64,000 nucleotides of DNA from Planctomycetota bacterium. GTDB taxonomy: Bacteria; Planctomycetota; UBA1135; GCA-002686595. The position numbers and the translations under genes are program-made. The notes under the pieces are model-generated. The model saw only the letters and a list, made by a program, of their open reading frames with translations. It did no database searches and was not told where the DNA came from. Location of the stretch: contig SIAI01000018.1 in the NCBI GenBank assembly GCA_009691855.1, positions 1-64,000 on the forward strand, written 5' to 3'. This document shows, piece after piece, positions 29,963 through 40,119 of the stretch (position 1 is the first letter of the stretch; each line of letters opens with the position of its first letter).

Positions 29963-30493
29963 GAACTCCAGCGTGATCGGATCGATGCGCACCTTCTCGC
30001 CCGTCGCCACGAGATTCGCCACGCGCACCTTGATGCCGTTGACCAGCATCGCGTCCTTGAGGCCCGAGTTGCCGCCGCCACGGATCGGCGGCGCGGTCTC
30101 CTGGACCTCGACGATCACCGAGGGCGGGGGCGAGATCGAGATCAGCTGGTCGTTGACCATGAAGCCGATGTAGCTGTCGCTGCCCCAGATGAGCGCGTCC
30201 TTGGCGGCCGCGGTCGAGCAGCGGAACTCGCCGCCCTCCTCGTCGTAGAAGACCTCCTCGGGGCCGTCGGAGTAGGAGTGCGAGAGCGTGATCTTCTCGC
30301 TCTCCATGAGCTCGAACTTCGAGTCGCCCTGGAGCTTGAGCTCCTGCAGGCGGCCGGTGAGCAGGTCCTTGAGCGTGATATACACGTACTGCCGCCGGTC
30401 GTTGCGCATGATGCTCCAGTCGTTGACCGTGCACACGCGCCCATCGTGCTGGACGAGGTGGCCTTTGCGGAGATCCAGAGCGTTCATCTGCAT
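29942..30493 (-). CDS. Elongation factor P-like protein with non-canonical tip loop
   Basis: The 183-residue protein has the three-barrel EF-P layout. An N-terminal KOW-like domain (NALDLRKGHLVQHDGRVCTV) is followed by a middle OB domain (SYSDGPEEVFYDEEGG) and a C-terminal OB domain (PPPSVIVEVQETAPPIRGGG...GEKVRIDP). EF-P binds between the ribosomal P and E sites and relieves stalling on polyproline using a modified Lys/Arg at the domain I tip. Here the tip (usually KPGKGxAFV) reads MRNDRRQYV, with no lysine at the modified position. It may be an EfpL/YeiP-like paralogue or a lineage-specific form. The start could be the second Met (30487). TATACT at 30550-30545 may be its -10. Confidence 0.8.
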   Translation of the reverse strand: MQMNALDLRKGHLVQHDGRVCTVNDWSIMRNDRRQYVYITLKDLLTGRLQELKLQGDSKFELMESEKITLSHSYSDGPEEVFYDEEGGEFRCSTAAAKDALIWGSDSYIGFMVNDQLISISPPPSVIVEVQETAPPIRGGGNSGLKDAMLVNGIKVRVANLVATGEKVRIDPITLEFRERIAD

Positions 30494-30673
30494 GACGGTA
30501 GTGCAGCCGGCGGGACGGAACCGCGGCGCCTTTCGAGGGCAAGAAGTATACGGGGAGCCGTCGCGAACGCCACCGGACGGCGGGGGAGAGCGCGGCCAGG
30601 GAGGTCGTCCGCCCCGGGCAGGGTGGGGTTCTGGGCGCGAGAAGACTCGCGCCCCGCAGGCTCGCTCACACGC

Positions 30674-31156
30674 TCAGTGGTGATGCCCGCCCGCGCCGTG
30701 CACGTGGCCGTGGGCGAGCTCTTCGCCGCTGGCGGAGCGCACGTCCACGATCTCGCCCACGAAGTGCAGCTCCATCCCGGCCAGCGGGTGGTTGCCGTCC
30801 AGCGTGACCGTCTGGCCTTCGATCGCGACCACGCTCACGACCATGTCGCCCTGTGGGCCGCGCGCCTGCAGCTCGAGCCCGAGCTCGAGCTCGATGCTGG
30901 GCGGGAGCTGGTTGCGCTCGATCTTCTGCACCAAGCGCTCGTCGCGCTCGCCGTAGCCGTCGACGGCCGCCAGCGTGACGTCGAAGGGCTCACTCTTGCC
31001 GTGCCCTTCGAGACGCGCCTCGAGGCCCGGGATCAGGTTCCCCAGGCCGTGCACGTAGGCCAGCGGCTCGCCGGCGGACGAGCTGTCGAGCACCTGGCCG
31101 TCCGGCGCGGTCAGGGTGTAGTGGATGGAAACGACCGCGTTCTTGGCGACCTTCAT
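30674..31156 (-). CDS. slyD: FKBP-type peptidyl-prolyl isomerase, SlyD type
   Basis: The 160-residue protein has the SlyD plan: an FKBP half (MKVAKNAVVSIHYTLTAPDG, GLGNLIPGLEARLEGHGKSE), an inserted-flap chaperone domain (about residues 68-130), then TVTLDGNHPLAGMELHFVG, and a His-rich metal-binding tail (HGHVHGAGGHHH). It isomerises Xaa-Pro bonds, acts as a chaperone, and binds nickel through the tail. Location is cytoplasmic. It lies 122 nt downstream of the dCTP deaminase gene on the same strand, so it may or may not share its transcript. Confidence 0.9.
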   Translation of the reverse strand: MKVAKNAVVSIHYTLTAPDGQVLDSSSAGEPLAYVHGLGNLIPGLEARLEGHGKSEPFDVTLAAVDGYGERDERLVQKIERNQLPPSIELELGLELQARGPQGDMVVSVVAIEGQTVTLDGNHPLAGMELHFVGEIVDVRSASGEELAHGHVHGAGGHHH

Positions 31157-31278
31157 CGGCGGGAGTCTCGCACGCGTCCGGAAGTGACGCCACGCCCGAG
31201 CGGGGATTTCGCGGGCCGCCGTGGGCGCGGCGAAATCGAGTGCGCGAGCAGGCGCTATGGACGCTGCGCGGCGCGCGC

Positions 31279-32418
31279 TCAGCCGCCCGAGCGGGGGGCG
31301 CGAAAGGCACGCGCCAGGGTCAGGTCTTGGCGCGCATACGACGGTCCGCTGCGGCCTCGACCGTAGGGACGGTCGGGCACGCCGGTGGTGCGGAAGAACT
31401 TCAGGCGGAAGAACACCTGGCCGTCCTCGATCAGGAACGGCAGGTCGTGCGCGCGCACCTCGAGCACGGCCGGCGTGCCGCCCGCGTGGGCCTCGTCCCA
31501 GCCGAAGCCCGCGTCGAAGAAGCCAGCGTAGTTGTTGCGCAGCTCGCCGATGCCCACGTCGACCGGCAGCATCTCGGCCGCGAGATCGGGCGGGATGCGG
31601 ATGCGCTCCCGGCTGGCGAAGAGATAGAAGCGCCCCGGCTCGAGCACGCAGTGCCCGCCCTTGGCGCGCAGCGGCTCCCAGAAGTCCTCGGCCGCGTGCG
31701 CGCCCTGCCTCGCGAAGTCGACGACCGGCGTGGACAGCGCCGCGCGCCAGCCGCAGGGCTCGCGGCCCTCGAGCCCGATGCGCAGCAGGATCCCGCCCTC
31801 GGCGTCGAAGCGCAGCTCGTGCTCGGCGAGCGGTCGTGAGCCCTCGAAGCACAGGGCCTCGCGGTGGTAGCGCACGGCGAGCTCGGTGCGCGTGAGCGCG
31901 CTCTCGCCGCGCGCGAGGCGCACCTGGCACAGCCGGTCTCCGCGCGCGAGGCGCACGGGGAACGAGAGCGGCGCGACCTCGAGCCAGAGTTTTCCTGCGA
32001 AGCCGTTCGGCGCCTCGTCGAAGCGTGGGAAGCCGGGCACGAGCACGCGCGTGAAGAGGTCCGTGCGCCCGGTCGAGCTGCGCGGGTTGAAGCGCGCCAC
32101 GAGGTCGGGCGGCAGCGCCAATTCCTCCTCCAGCGGCACGAGGTAGATCGCGCCGCGCTCCAGCACGCCGCCCGCGCCCTCCAGCGACACGGCCGAGGTC
32201 GAGAGCTCGCCCAGACGCTCCTCGATCGGCACGTGCTCGGGCAGGAAGCCGGCGCGGATGCGGTGCGCGACCGGGCCGAGGCGCAGGTCGAGGCTCGTGG
32301 GTTGCAGCTGCTCACGCGCGAAGGGCGCGGCCCCGGGCGCGAGACGGAGGACGGAGCCGAGCAGCGCGGCGAGCTCGCGGTCGACCAGGATGCCGGCGGG
32401 GGCGGACGAGGAGCTCAC
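31279..32418 (-). CDS. dcd: 2'-deoxycytidine 5'-triphosphate deaminase, duplicated-domain type
   Basis: At 379 residues this is about twice a classical Dcd. It contains two dUTPase/Dcd-type beta folds: the first has LQPTSLDLRLG and ARFNPRSSTGRTDLFTRVLV, the second MLPVDVGIGELRNNYAGFFD and GGTPAVLEVRAHDLPFLIED. The layout is that of the fused DCD family known from Alphaproteobacteria and others. It would deaminate dCTP to dUTP for thymidylate synthesis. The GTG start at 32418 overlaps the upstream hydrolase stop as GTGA, so translation is coupled. The functional tie to two sulfatase-like lipoproteins is not obvious. Confidence 0.85.
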   Translation of the reverse strand: MSSSSAPAGILVDRELAALLGSVLRLAPGAAPFAREQLQPTSLDLRLGPVAHRIRAGFLPEHVPIEERLGELSTSAVSLEGAGGVLERGAIYLVPLEEELALPPDLVARFNPRSSTGRTDLFTRVLVPGFPRFDEAPNGFAGKLWLEVAPLSFPVRLARGDRLCQVRLARGESALTRTELAVRYHREALCFEGSRPLAEHELRFDAEGGILLRIGLEGREPCGWRAALSTPVVDFARQGAHAAEDFWEPLRAKGGHCVLEPGRFYLFASRERIRIPPDLAAEMLPVDVGIGELRNNYAGFFDAGFGWDEAHAGGTPAVLEVRAHDLPFLIEDGQVFFRLKFFRTTGVPDRPYGRGRSGPSYARQDLTLARAFRAPRSGG

Positions 32419-33737
32419 TTCGGTGCCGCGGAGGCCTCGGGTTCCTCGTCGGGCGGGTCGAGCTCGCCGGTGTAGCCGAGCGCGCGCAGGTGCTCGGCCT
32501 CCTCGTCGCTGAGCGCGCCGACCTTCTTGGGCGGCGGGAAGACGCGGCTCGCGTCCAGGCCCTGCGCGTACCACTCGTCGAAGAGCTTGCCGTCGGACAG
32601 GACCACGCCGTGCTTCTCCTTCGGGTCGAGCGCGAGATCGCTGCCGAGGTAGCCGCCGTACATGCCGCGCGCGATCTTGCGCGCGCCGAGGATCGCGTAG
32701 GCGCGCGGCTCGCGCGTGCCGATCACCACGCGCTCGGCGGGCAGCGGGTGCAAGAGCGACAGCCCCGGCAGGCGCGGATCGGCGCGCAGGCCGACGACCT
32801 CCAGCACGGTCGGCACGATGTCGCCGAGGTGCGCGTTCTGCGCCACGCGCTCGCCGGCGCGCAGGCCGTCGGGGTGCTTCACGATCAGCGGCACGTGGAT
32901 GCCCTCGTCCCAGAAGTGGCCGTGGCCGCCGTTGCGCCCGCGCTCGAGCAGGTTCTCGCCGTGGTCGGCGGTGATCACCGTCAGCGTGCGCGCGAGGAGC
33001 CCTCGGCGCTCGAGGTCCGCGAACCACTGCTCCAGCTTGGCGTCCACGTAGCGGATGCCGCCGTCGTACAGCGCGTTCACGGCCTCGCGCTGCACGGCGT
33101 CGTGCGGGTCGAGCTGCCACGAGACGAGCGCGACCTTGGCGGTCGCGCCGGGCTCGAAGAACTCCTGGTACGGTGCGGGCGAGGGGTAGACCGAGTGTTG
33201 CCCGTCGCGGATCGGCCCCTGGTGCACGTCGAACAGGTGGATGAAGAGGAAGTACGGCCGCGACGGGTCCAGCTTGTCGAGCTCCTCCTGCAGGTGCTGC
33301 TCGGCCTCGGCTGCCTCGCCATGGGAGCGAAACACGTCGAAGCCGCGCGCGAAGCCGTGGCGCGCGTTCACCCACACCGGATGGTAGAGCCCGATCGTCT
33401 GGTAGCCCGCGGCGTGCAGGCGCTCGGCGAGGAGCGGGATCTCGTCCGAGAGCGCGCGGTCCTCCTCGGTCACGCCGTGCTGCGACGGATACAAGCCGGT
33501 GAGCATGGTCATGTGCGCGACCAGCGTCCAGGGACAGGGCGAGTAGGCGTGCTCGCACACCAGGCTCTCCTTCCCCAGGCGATCGAGGAACGGACTCGTG
33601 TCGCGCGCATAGCCGTAGAGTCCGAGGTGGTCGGCGCGCAGCGTGTCGAGCGAGACGAGGATCACCGACGGACGCGCGGGCTCGCGCGCGCACGCGACCA
33701 GCGAGAGCAGCGCGAGCAGGCCCGTGGCGCGCCTCAC
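32415..33737 (-). CDS. Alkaline-phosphatase-superfamily (sulfatase-like) lipoprotein hydrolase, Thr-nucleophile type
   Basis: The 440-residue protein has a lipoprotein signal (LLALLSLVACAREP, Cys about 16) followed by the sulfatase metal site VILVSLDTLRADHLGLYGY. It then has CPWTLVAHMTMLTGLYPSQHG and the second metal site VITADHGENLLERG. In formylglycine sulfatases the nucleophile is Cys/Ser in CxPSR ten residues before TG. Here that position is Thr (WTLVAH), so it should not need formylglycine and may cleave phosphodiesters or other esters. It is 55-60% alike by eye to the gene immediately upstream and overlaps it as GTGA. The C-terminus LRALGYTGELD is a typical end for this group. Confidence 0.8.
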   Translation of the reverse strand: MRRATGLLALLSLVACAREPARPSVILVSLDTLRADHLGLYGYARDTSPFLDRLGKESLVCEHAYSPCPWTLVAHMTMLTGLYPSQHGVTEEDRALSDEIPLLAERLHAAGYQTIGLYHPVWVNARHGFARGFDVFRSHGEAAEAEQHLQEELDKLDPSRPYFLFIHLFDVHQGPIRDGQHSVYPSPAPYQEFFEPGATAKVALVSWQLDPHDAVQREAVNALYDGGIRYVDAKLEQWFADLERRGLLARTLTVITADHGENLLERGRNGGHGHFWDEGIHVPLIVKHPDGLRAGERVAQNAHLGDIVPTVLEVVGLRADPRLPGLSLLHPLPAERVVIGTREPRAYAILGARKIARGMYGGYLGSDLALDPKEKHGVVLSDGKLFDEWYAQGLDASRVFPPPKKVGALSDEEAEHLRALGYTGELDPPDEEPEASAAPK

Positions 33738-35050
33738 TTGCCGTCCATCTCGCCGCCGTAGCCGAGCGCGCGCAGCTCGGCCGCGTCCTCGGGCGTGAGC
33801 TCGATCGAGAGCGGGCGATGGAAGGTCCGCGGATCAAGCGCGAGCTGCGCGCGCAGCGCCTGGAACTCCGCCTCGCTCAGCGGCTGCGCGTGCAGCTCGC
33901 CCGGATCGGCGGCGAGGTCGAAGCTGCCCGCGCGCTCGCCGACGCGCACGGCCTTCTCCGGCCAGCGCACCACGAAGTCGATGGGCGGGTTCGCGCCGCC
34001 CAGCACGCGCTCGCGCGCCAGGGGCCCGAGCAGCGAGCGCCCGGGCAGCGCCGGATCGGCGGGCAGGCCGGCGAAGGCGAGCGCGGTAGGCACCACGTCG
34101 ATCAGGTGCGTGACCGCCTCGACGCGCTCGCCGGCGCGCGCGTCGCCCGGCAGGTGCACGAGCAGCGGCACGCGCAGGCCTTCCTGCCACGGGCCGCCGT
34201 GCCCGACCTTGCCGCGCTGGGCCAGCGATTCGCCGTGGTCGGAGGTGACGATCACCAGCGCGTCGTCGAGCCAGTGCTCGCGCTCGAGGCGCTCGAACCA
34301 TTCTCCGAGCGCGGCGTCCACGTGGCGGATGCCCTCGTCGTACAGCGCGGCGAGCGCCTCGCGCTCGGCCGGGTCCGTCACCGTGCGGTGCTGCAGGTCC
34401 TGGTAGGTCTCGCCCGCGAAGCGCTGCGCCGCGCCGGGCACGAACAGCTCCTGGAACGGCGGCGGCGCGGAGTAGACGCTCTTCGGGCGCACGTCCTCGC
34501 GCTCGCCGTGCACGTCGTACAGGTGCACGAAGAGGAACAGGGGACGCTCGCGCGGCACGCGGGCGAGCTCCTCGAACAGGTGTTGCCCGGCCTCTTTCAC
34601 ATCGGCGTGCGCGCGGAAGACGTCGAAGCCGCGCGCGAAGCCGTGGCGGGTGTGTACCCAGCTCGGGTGGTAGAGCCCCAGCGTCGCGAAGCCCGCGCGC
34701 TGGAAGCGCTCGGCCAAGAGCGGCGCGTCCGCGGCCAGGGCCTGATCGCCCTCCAGGACGCCGTGCTGCTCGGGATAGAGACCGGTGAGCATGGTCATGT
34801 GCGCGATCAGCGTCCAGGCGGCCGGAGTGAAGCCGTGCTCGAAGACGAGCGCGCGCTTGGCCCAGGCGTCCAGGAACGGGCTGGTCTCGCGCGCGTAGCC
34901 GTACAACCCGAGGTGATCGGCGCGCAAGGTGTCGATCGAGATCAGGATCACGCGCGGCGCGGGGTGCGCCTCGGAGCAGGCCAGCGGCACGAGGGTGACG
35001 ACGAGCAGGCGCAGGGCGTGGAGCGGAGAGGGCCGAATCACCCTTCCCAC
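33734..35050 (-). CDS. Alkaline-phosphatase-superfamily (sulfatase-like) lipoprotein hydrolase, paralogue
   Basis: A tandem paralogue of the downstream gene. It has a lipoprotein signal (LVVTLVPLACSEA), metal site VILISIDTLRADHLGLYGY, nucleophile region AAWTLIAHMTMLTGLYPEQHG with Thr at the catalytic position, and VIVTSDHGESLAQRG. The end reads LRALGYGGEMDGK. About 438 residues. The start is uncertain: GTG codons at 35050 and 35041 are both in frame; 35041 follows GGGAAGG too closely for a normal ribosome site. The two hydrolases and dcd form a chain with GTGA overlaps. Immediately upstream lies what looks like the tail of a third copy (35037-35129). Confidence 0.75.
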   Translation of the reverse strand: MGRVIRPSPLHALRLLVVTLVPLACSEAHPAPRVILISIDTLRADHLGLYGYARETSPFLDAWAKRALVFEHGFTPAAWTLIAHMTMLTGLYPEQHGVLEGDQALAADAPLLAERFQRAGFATLGLYHPSWVHTRHGFARGFDVFRAHADVKEAGQHLFEELARVPRERPLFLFVHLYDVHGEREDVRPKSVYSAPPPFQELFVPGAAQRFAGETYQDLQHRTVTDPAEREALAALYDEGIRHVDAALGEWFERLEREHWLDDALVIVTSDHGESLAQRGKVGHGGPWQEGLRVPLLVHLPGDARAGERVEAVTHLIDVVPTALAFAGLPADPALPGRSLLGPLARERVLGGANPPIDFVVRWPEKAVRVGERAGSFDLAADPGELHAQPLSEAEFQALRAQLALDPRTFHRPLSIELTPEDAAELRALGYGGEMDGK

Positions 35051-35129
35051 CGTACCCGAGCATGCGCAGCGCGTCGCGCGGTTCGCCCGACAGGGATCCG
35101 AGGTTCCGCGACGCCGCGCAGCGGGCCAC
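35037..35129 (-). pseudogene. Possible C-terminal tail of a third sulfatase-like paralogue
   Basis: In the minus frame through 35129-35037 the residues LSGEPRDALRMLGYGGKGD appear. They mirror the ends of the two adjacent hydrolases (LTPEDAAELRALGYGGEMD and SDEEAEHLRALGYTGELD). The frame overlaps the start of the intact copy exactly where an upstream operon gene would end. Only about 20 residues match, so this is suggestive rather than proven. Confidence 0.35.
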
Positions 35130-35265
35130 GCTCGCCAGCAGCCGGAACCAGGGAGATGCGGGGCACGGTCTCCCCAGCGGCGCTCGCCAGCGTCGCCGCG
35201 ATGAGCATGCACGGCGAAGGGATGCGCATCCGCTGCCGAATCTAGTTGCCGTCGAGGGGCACCGC

Positions 35266-35271
35266 TAGACT
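35266..35271 (+). promoter_or_regulatory. Candidate -10 box (GCTAGACT) for sucCD
   Basis: TAGACT in CCGCTAGACTC lies 35 nt before the sucC ATG. The identical octamer GCTAGACT precedes the hydroxyacid oxidase gene by the same distance (40787-40792), and CCTAGACT precedes ileS. Confidence 0.4.
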
Positions 35272-35306
35272 CTGCGCCCTTCTCGAGAGCCCCCTCCCCA
35301 CGAGCC

Positions 35307-36476
35307 ATGAAGATCCACGAGTTCCAGGCCAAGGAGCTGCTGCGCAAGTTCGGCGCGGCGGTGCCCACCGGCCGCGAGTGCAAGACCGCCGACGAGGCCG
35401 CGGCCGCGTACACCGCGCTCAAGAGCCCGGTGTGCGTGGTCAAGGCGCAGATCCACGCCGGCGGGCGCGGCAAGGCCGGCGGCGTGAAGGTCGTGAAGAG
35501 CGCCGCCGAGGCCAAGGCCGCCGCCGCGGGCATGCTCGGCAAGGTGCTGAAGACCTACCAGACGGGCCCCGCGGGCCAGCTCGTGCGCAGACTGTGGGTC
35601 GAGCAGGGCTGCGAGATCGCCAGCGAGCTGTACGTCGGCATCGCGCTCGACCGCGAGCTGCAGCTGCCGGTGATGATGGTCTCCTCCGAGGGCGGGGTCG
35701 AGATCGAGACCGTGGCCCACGACCACCCCGAGAAGATCCTCAAGCAGGCCTTCTCGCCGGCCAAGGGCCTGGGCGACGCGGAGGCGAAGAAGCTGGCCGC
35801 GGGCATCGGCCTGAAGGGCGCGACGATCGACAAGGGCGCGGCCTTCCTGAAGGCACTTGCCAAGGCCTACGTCGAGCTCGACTGCTCTCTGGCCGAGATC
35901 AACCCGCTGGTCACGACCAAGGCCGGCGACGTGCTGGCGCTGGACGCCAAGATCAACTTCGACTCGAACGCGCTCTTCCGCCACGAGGACGTCGTGGCCC
36001 TGCGCGACCTCGACGAGGAGGACCCCAAGGAGGTCGAGGCCTCGAAGTACGACCTCTCCTACATCGCTCTAGACGGTTCGATCGGCTGCATGGTGAACGG
36101 CGCCGGCCTGGCCATGGCGACGATGGACGTGATCCAGCTCGCCGGCGCCTCGCCCGCGAACTTCCTCGACGTCGGCGGCGGCGCGACCAAGGAGAAGGTC
36201 ACCGAGGCCTTCAAGATCCTGCTCAGCGACAGCAAGGTGAAGGGCGTGCTGGTGAACATCTTCGGCGGGATCATGAAGTGCGACGTGCTCGCCGAGGGCG
36301 TGATCGCGGCCGTGCAGCAGGTCAAGCTCGGCGTGCCGCTGGTGGTGCGCCTCGAGGGCACCAACGTCGAGAAGGGCCGCGCGCTGCTGGAGAAGTCCGG
36401 CCTGCCGATCATCACCGCCACGGACCTCGACGACGCCGCCAAGAAGATCTGCGCAGCCGTGAAGGGAAAGAAGTAG
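35307..36476 (+). CDS. sucC: Succinyl-CoA ligase [ADP/GDP-forming], beta subunit
   Basis: The 389-residue subunit carries an ATP-grasp domain ([15 protein letters not shown] start, [16 protein letters not shown] for nucleotide binding, EINPLV metal site). The CoA-ligase beta domain follows with [11 protein letters not shown] and [17 protein letters not shown]. With SucD it converts succinyl-CoA to succinate with substrate-level phosphorylation in the TCA cycle. Length is normal. sucD begins 2 nt after the stop, so the subunits are cotranslated from one transcript led by the TAGACT box at 35266. Confidence 0.97.
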   Translation: MKIHEFQAKELLRKFGAAVPTGRECKTADEAAAAYTALKSPVCVVKAQIHAGGRGKAGGVKVVKSAAEAKAAAAGMLGKVLKTYQTGPAGQLVRRLWVEQGCEIASELYVGIALDRELQLPVMMVSSEGGVEIETVAHDHPEKILKQAFSPAKGLGDAEAKKLAAGIGLKGATIDKGAAFLKALAKAYVELDCSLAEINPLVTTKAGDVLALDAKINFDSNALFRHEDVVALRDLDEEDPKEVEASKYDLSYIALDGSIGCMVNGAGLAMATMDVIQLAGASPANFLDVGGGATKEKVTEAFKILLSDSKVKGVLVNIFGGIMKCDVLAEGVIAAVQQVKLGVPLVVRLEGTNVEKGRALLEKSGLPIITATDLDDAAKKICAAVKGKK

Positions 36477-36478
36477 CC

Positions 36479-37402
36479 ATGGCCATCTGGGTCGACGCCA
36501 ATACCAAGGTCCTCTGCCAGGGCTTCACCGGGAAGCACGGCACCTTCCACTCCGAGCAGGCCATCGCCTACGGCACGCAGCTCGTCGGCGGCGTGACGCC
36601 CGGCAAGGCCGGCACGACGCACCTCGCTCGCCCCGTGTTCGACACGGTCAAGGACGCCAAGCAGGCGACCGGCGCCACGGCCAGCGTGATCTACGTGCCG
36701 CCGAAGTTCGCGGCCGCGGCGATCCTCGAGGCGGCCGACGCGGGGCTCGAGCTCGTCGTGTGCATCACCGAGGGCATCCCCGTGCTCGACATGGTCAAGG
36801 TGATGGAGCGCCTGCGCGGCTCCAAGACGCGCCTGATCGGGCCGAACTGCCCGGGCATCATCACGCCGGGCGCGAGCGCGGGCGTGGGCTGCAAGATCGG
36901 CATCATGCCCGGTTACATCCACAAGGCGGGGCGCGTGGGCGTCGTCTCGCGCTCGGGCACGCTTACCTACGAGGCCGTGTGGCAGCTCACCTCGCGCGGC
37001 ATCGGTCAGTCCACGTGCGTGGGCATCGGCGGCGATCCGGTCAACGGCACGAACTTCATCGACTGCCTGAAGGCCTTCAACGCCGACAAGGCGACCGACG
37101 GCATCGTCATGATCGGCGAGATCGGTGGCTCGGCCGAGGAGCAGGCCGCCGAGTACATCCAGTCGCACGTGAAGAAGCCCGTGGTCGGCTTCATCGCCGG
37201 CGTCACCGCGCCTCCCGGCCGCCGCATGGGTCACGCGGGCGCGATCATCTCGGGCGGCAAGGGCACGGCCAAGGAGAAGATCGCCGCGCTCGAGCGCGCC
37301 GGCGTGCACGTGACTCCGAGCCCGGCGCGGCTCGGTGAGACGATGGAGGCCGCGCTGAAGAAGGCGGGACTCCTCGGCGCGCCGGCGGCGGCGCGCAGCT
37401 GA
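36479..37402 (+). CDS. sucD: Succinyl-CoA ligase, alpha subunit
   Basis: The 307-residue subunit starts [20 protein letters not shown] with the CoA-binding glycine region [10 protein letters not shown]. It carries [12 protein letters not shown], the SRSGTLTYE segment, [12 protein letters not shown] and the phosphohistidine His 252 in [14 protein letters not shown]. Together with SucC it forms the succinyl-CoA ligase complex. The ATG lies 2 nt past the sucC stop. Nothing is unusual. A convergent zinc-ribbon gene ends 16 nt downstream. Confidence 0.97.
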   Translation: MAIWVDANTKVLCQGFTGKHGTFHSEQAIAYGTQLVGGVTPGKAGTTHLARPVFDTVKDAKQATGATASVIYVPPKFAAAAILEAADAGLELVVCITEGIPVLDMVKVMERLRGSKTRLIGPNCPGIITPGASAGVGCKIGIMPGYIHKAGRVGVVSRSGTLTYEAVWQLTSRGIGQSTCVGIGGDPVNGTNFIDCLKAFNADKATDGIVMIGEIGGSAEEQAAEYIQSHVKKPVVGFIAGVTAPPGRRMGHAGAIISGGKGTAKEKIAALERAGVHVTPSPARLGETMEAALKKAGLLGAPAAARS

Positions 37403-37418
37403 AGGCCAGGCCCGCCGC

Positions 37419-38729
37419 TCAGCGGCTCGGCTCGAGCCGGACCAAGGCCCATGTGTCGTCGGCCTCGTCGGCGCGCCACTGTGTTCGGAGGCGCCCCTCG
37501 GGCAGCGCGAAGCTCAACACCACCTCCGAAGGACCCTGAGGCTCTACCTCGTGACCCGCCAGCGGCGGGAAGGCCGGGCCGAAGGGGCGCAGCGCCTCGA
37601 GCAAGCGCGCACGGTCGACAGCCCCCGGCACCAGCGCCGCCAGACGCGCGGCGTCGGACGCCGCCCAGGCGGCGGTGAACGCCGACACGGCTCCGTCCAC
37701 GGGCGGGGGCGGGTAGTCCAGGGTCGCCAGGAACCAGGCGTGCCCGTCGCTCTCCCAACGCGTGGCGAGCTTGGTTCCGTCCGCCAGGTCGAACTCGACG
37801 TCCTCGGCCTTCCCATTCATGAAGTACTCGTCGAGTCCGCCGGAGAGGCGGGGGAAGGATGCGCTCCAGCCACGGCTCGCGCTGCGCTTCTCGAGGCGCG
37901 TTCGCTCGAGCGCGCGGCGCTCGCCGACGAAGCAGTCGCTCACCCCGGCGACGTCCGCGCGATTCCAGGCCGCGCTGAAGCGGAGCACCTCGGGCTCCAG
38001 CGGCAGCGGACGCGCGCGGTAGGCGGACACGCCTCCGAGGAGGGCGGCGAGCAGCGGGAGCGCGGTGAGCAGCGCTGCGCGCCGCGTGGCGCGACGGACC
38101 GCGCGCATGCGCAACTCCTCGCCCGTGAGCCCACGCTCGGCGATGCCCATGAGGCGTCGAGACATACACAGCGAGGGGTGCTCGCGAATCAGGCGAGACA
38201 CCCGCGCGGTGGGCAGAACCGACAGCCACAGACCGATCAGGATTGCCTTGCCCAGCCACCCCATCGATCCTCCGGACAGCACTACGACCACCGTGTAGAC
38301 CGTCCCCACGGCCGTCAGGCCGAGGGCGCACGCGAACGGCTGCAGGGCGACGAAGGCCACCCCGACCAAGGACAGCACGAGCAACGCGCTCGCGGTGGCG
38401 AACCGGAGCACGGCCGCCTCCAGCGGGAGCGCGGGGTCCACGATCCCGAGCAGAGCGTAGACGCTGACGCCGAGGAACACGGCGGCGAGCATCCAGAAGA
38501 CGTTGCCGACGAGCTCGATCGCCTCGCTGGCCGCCGCGAGCTCCTTGGCTGCCGCATGGCGCTCCGGCGTGGATTCGGTCGTGGCGGCAGCGCTGTCCTC
38601 GGGGGCCGCACGCACGCTGCCTCCGCACTTGGCGCAAGCGTACGGGCGCCCGCGCGCCGGCACTCGATACTTCGCGCCGCAGGCCTCGCAGCTAGCACGG
38701 TGGCGCGGTGCTTCGCCTTCCATTCCCAT
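37419..38729 (-). CDS. Zinc-ribbon membrane protein of unknown function
   Basis: A 436-residue protein beginning with a CxxC...CxxC zinc ribbon (SCEACGAKYRVP and ACAKCGGSV, about residues 12-37). About four to five transmembrane helices lie between residues 70 and 230 (e.g. VFWMLAAVFLGVSVYALLGI). A soluble C-terminal half has two NTF2-like-looking segments containing FSAAWNRADVAGVSDCFVGE and FTAAWAASDAARLAALVPG, the latter duplication suggesting a repeated domain. No known family is recognised. The start at 38729 follows GAGGGGAGCG; the ATG at 38723 is an alternative. It is convergent with sucD. Confidence 0.55.
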   Translation of the reverse strand: MGMEGEAPRHRASCEACGAKYRVPARGRPYACAKCGGSVRAAPEDSAAATTESTPERHAAAKELAAASEAIELVGNVFWMLAAVFLGVSVYALLGIVDPALPLEAAVLRFATASALLVLSLVGVAFVALQPFACALGLTAVGTVYTVVVVLSGGSMGWLGKAILIGLWLSVLPTARVSRLIREHPSLCMSRRLMGIAERGLTGEELRMRAVRRATRRAALLTALPLLAALLGGVSAYRARPLPLEPEVLRFSAAWNRADVAGVSDCFVGERRALERTRLEKRSASRGWSASFPRLSGGLDEYFMNGKAEDVEFDLADGTKLATRWESDGHAWFLATLDYPPPPVDGAVSAFTAAWAASDAARLAALVPGAVDRARLLEALRPFGPAFPPLAGHEVEPQGPSEVVLSFALPEGRLRTQWRADEADDTWALVRLEPSR

Positions 38730-38809
38730 CGCTCCCCTCACCCTCCCTCTCGGCGGACGCAGCCGAGGGCGCACGACATCCTACCGGGCGCTACGGCAGC
38801 GCGCCGGAC

Positions 38810-40033
<1,224 letters not shown>

Positions 40034-40119
40034 GGGTGCAGAAGGAGACAAGGGGCCCAAGAGGGATACTCGAAGGCCGCCGTGGCGAACAGGGGCCGGG
40101 CGTTCGAGGGCGGTTCGAG

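Noticed and set aside
35038-35229. A 63-codon minus-strand frame starting [17 protein letters not shown] as a small secreted protein
   Set aside because: The remainder is Arg-rich low-complexity sequence, it overlaps the hydrolase start and has no ribosome site.
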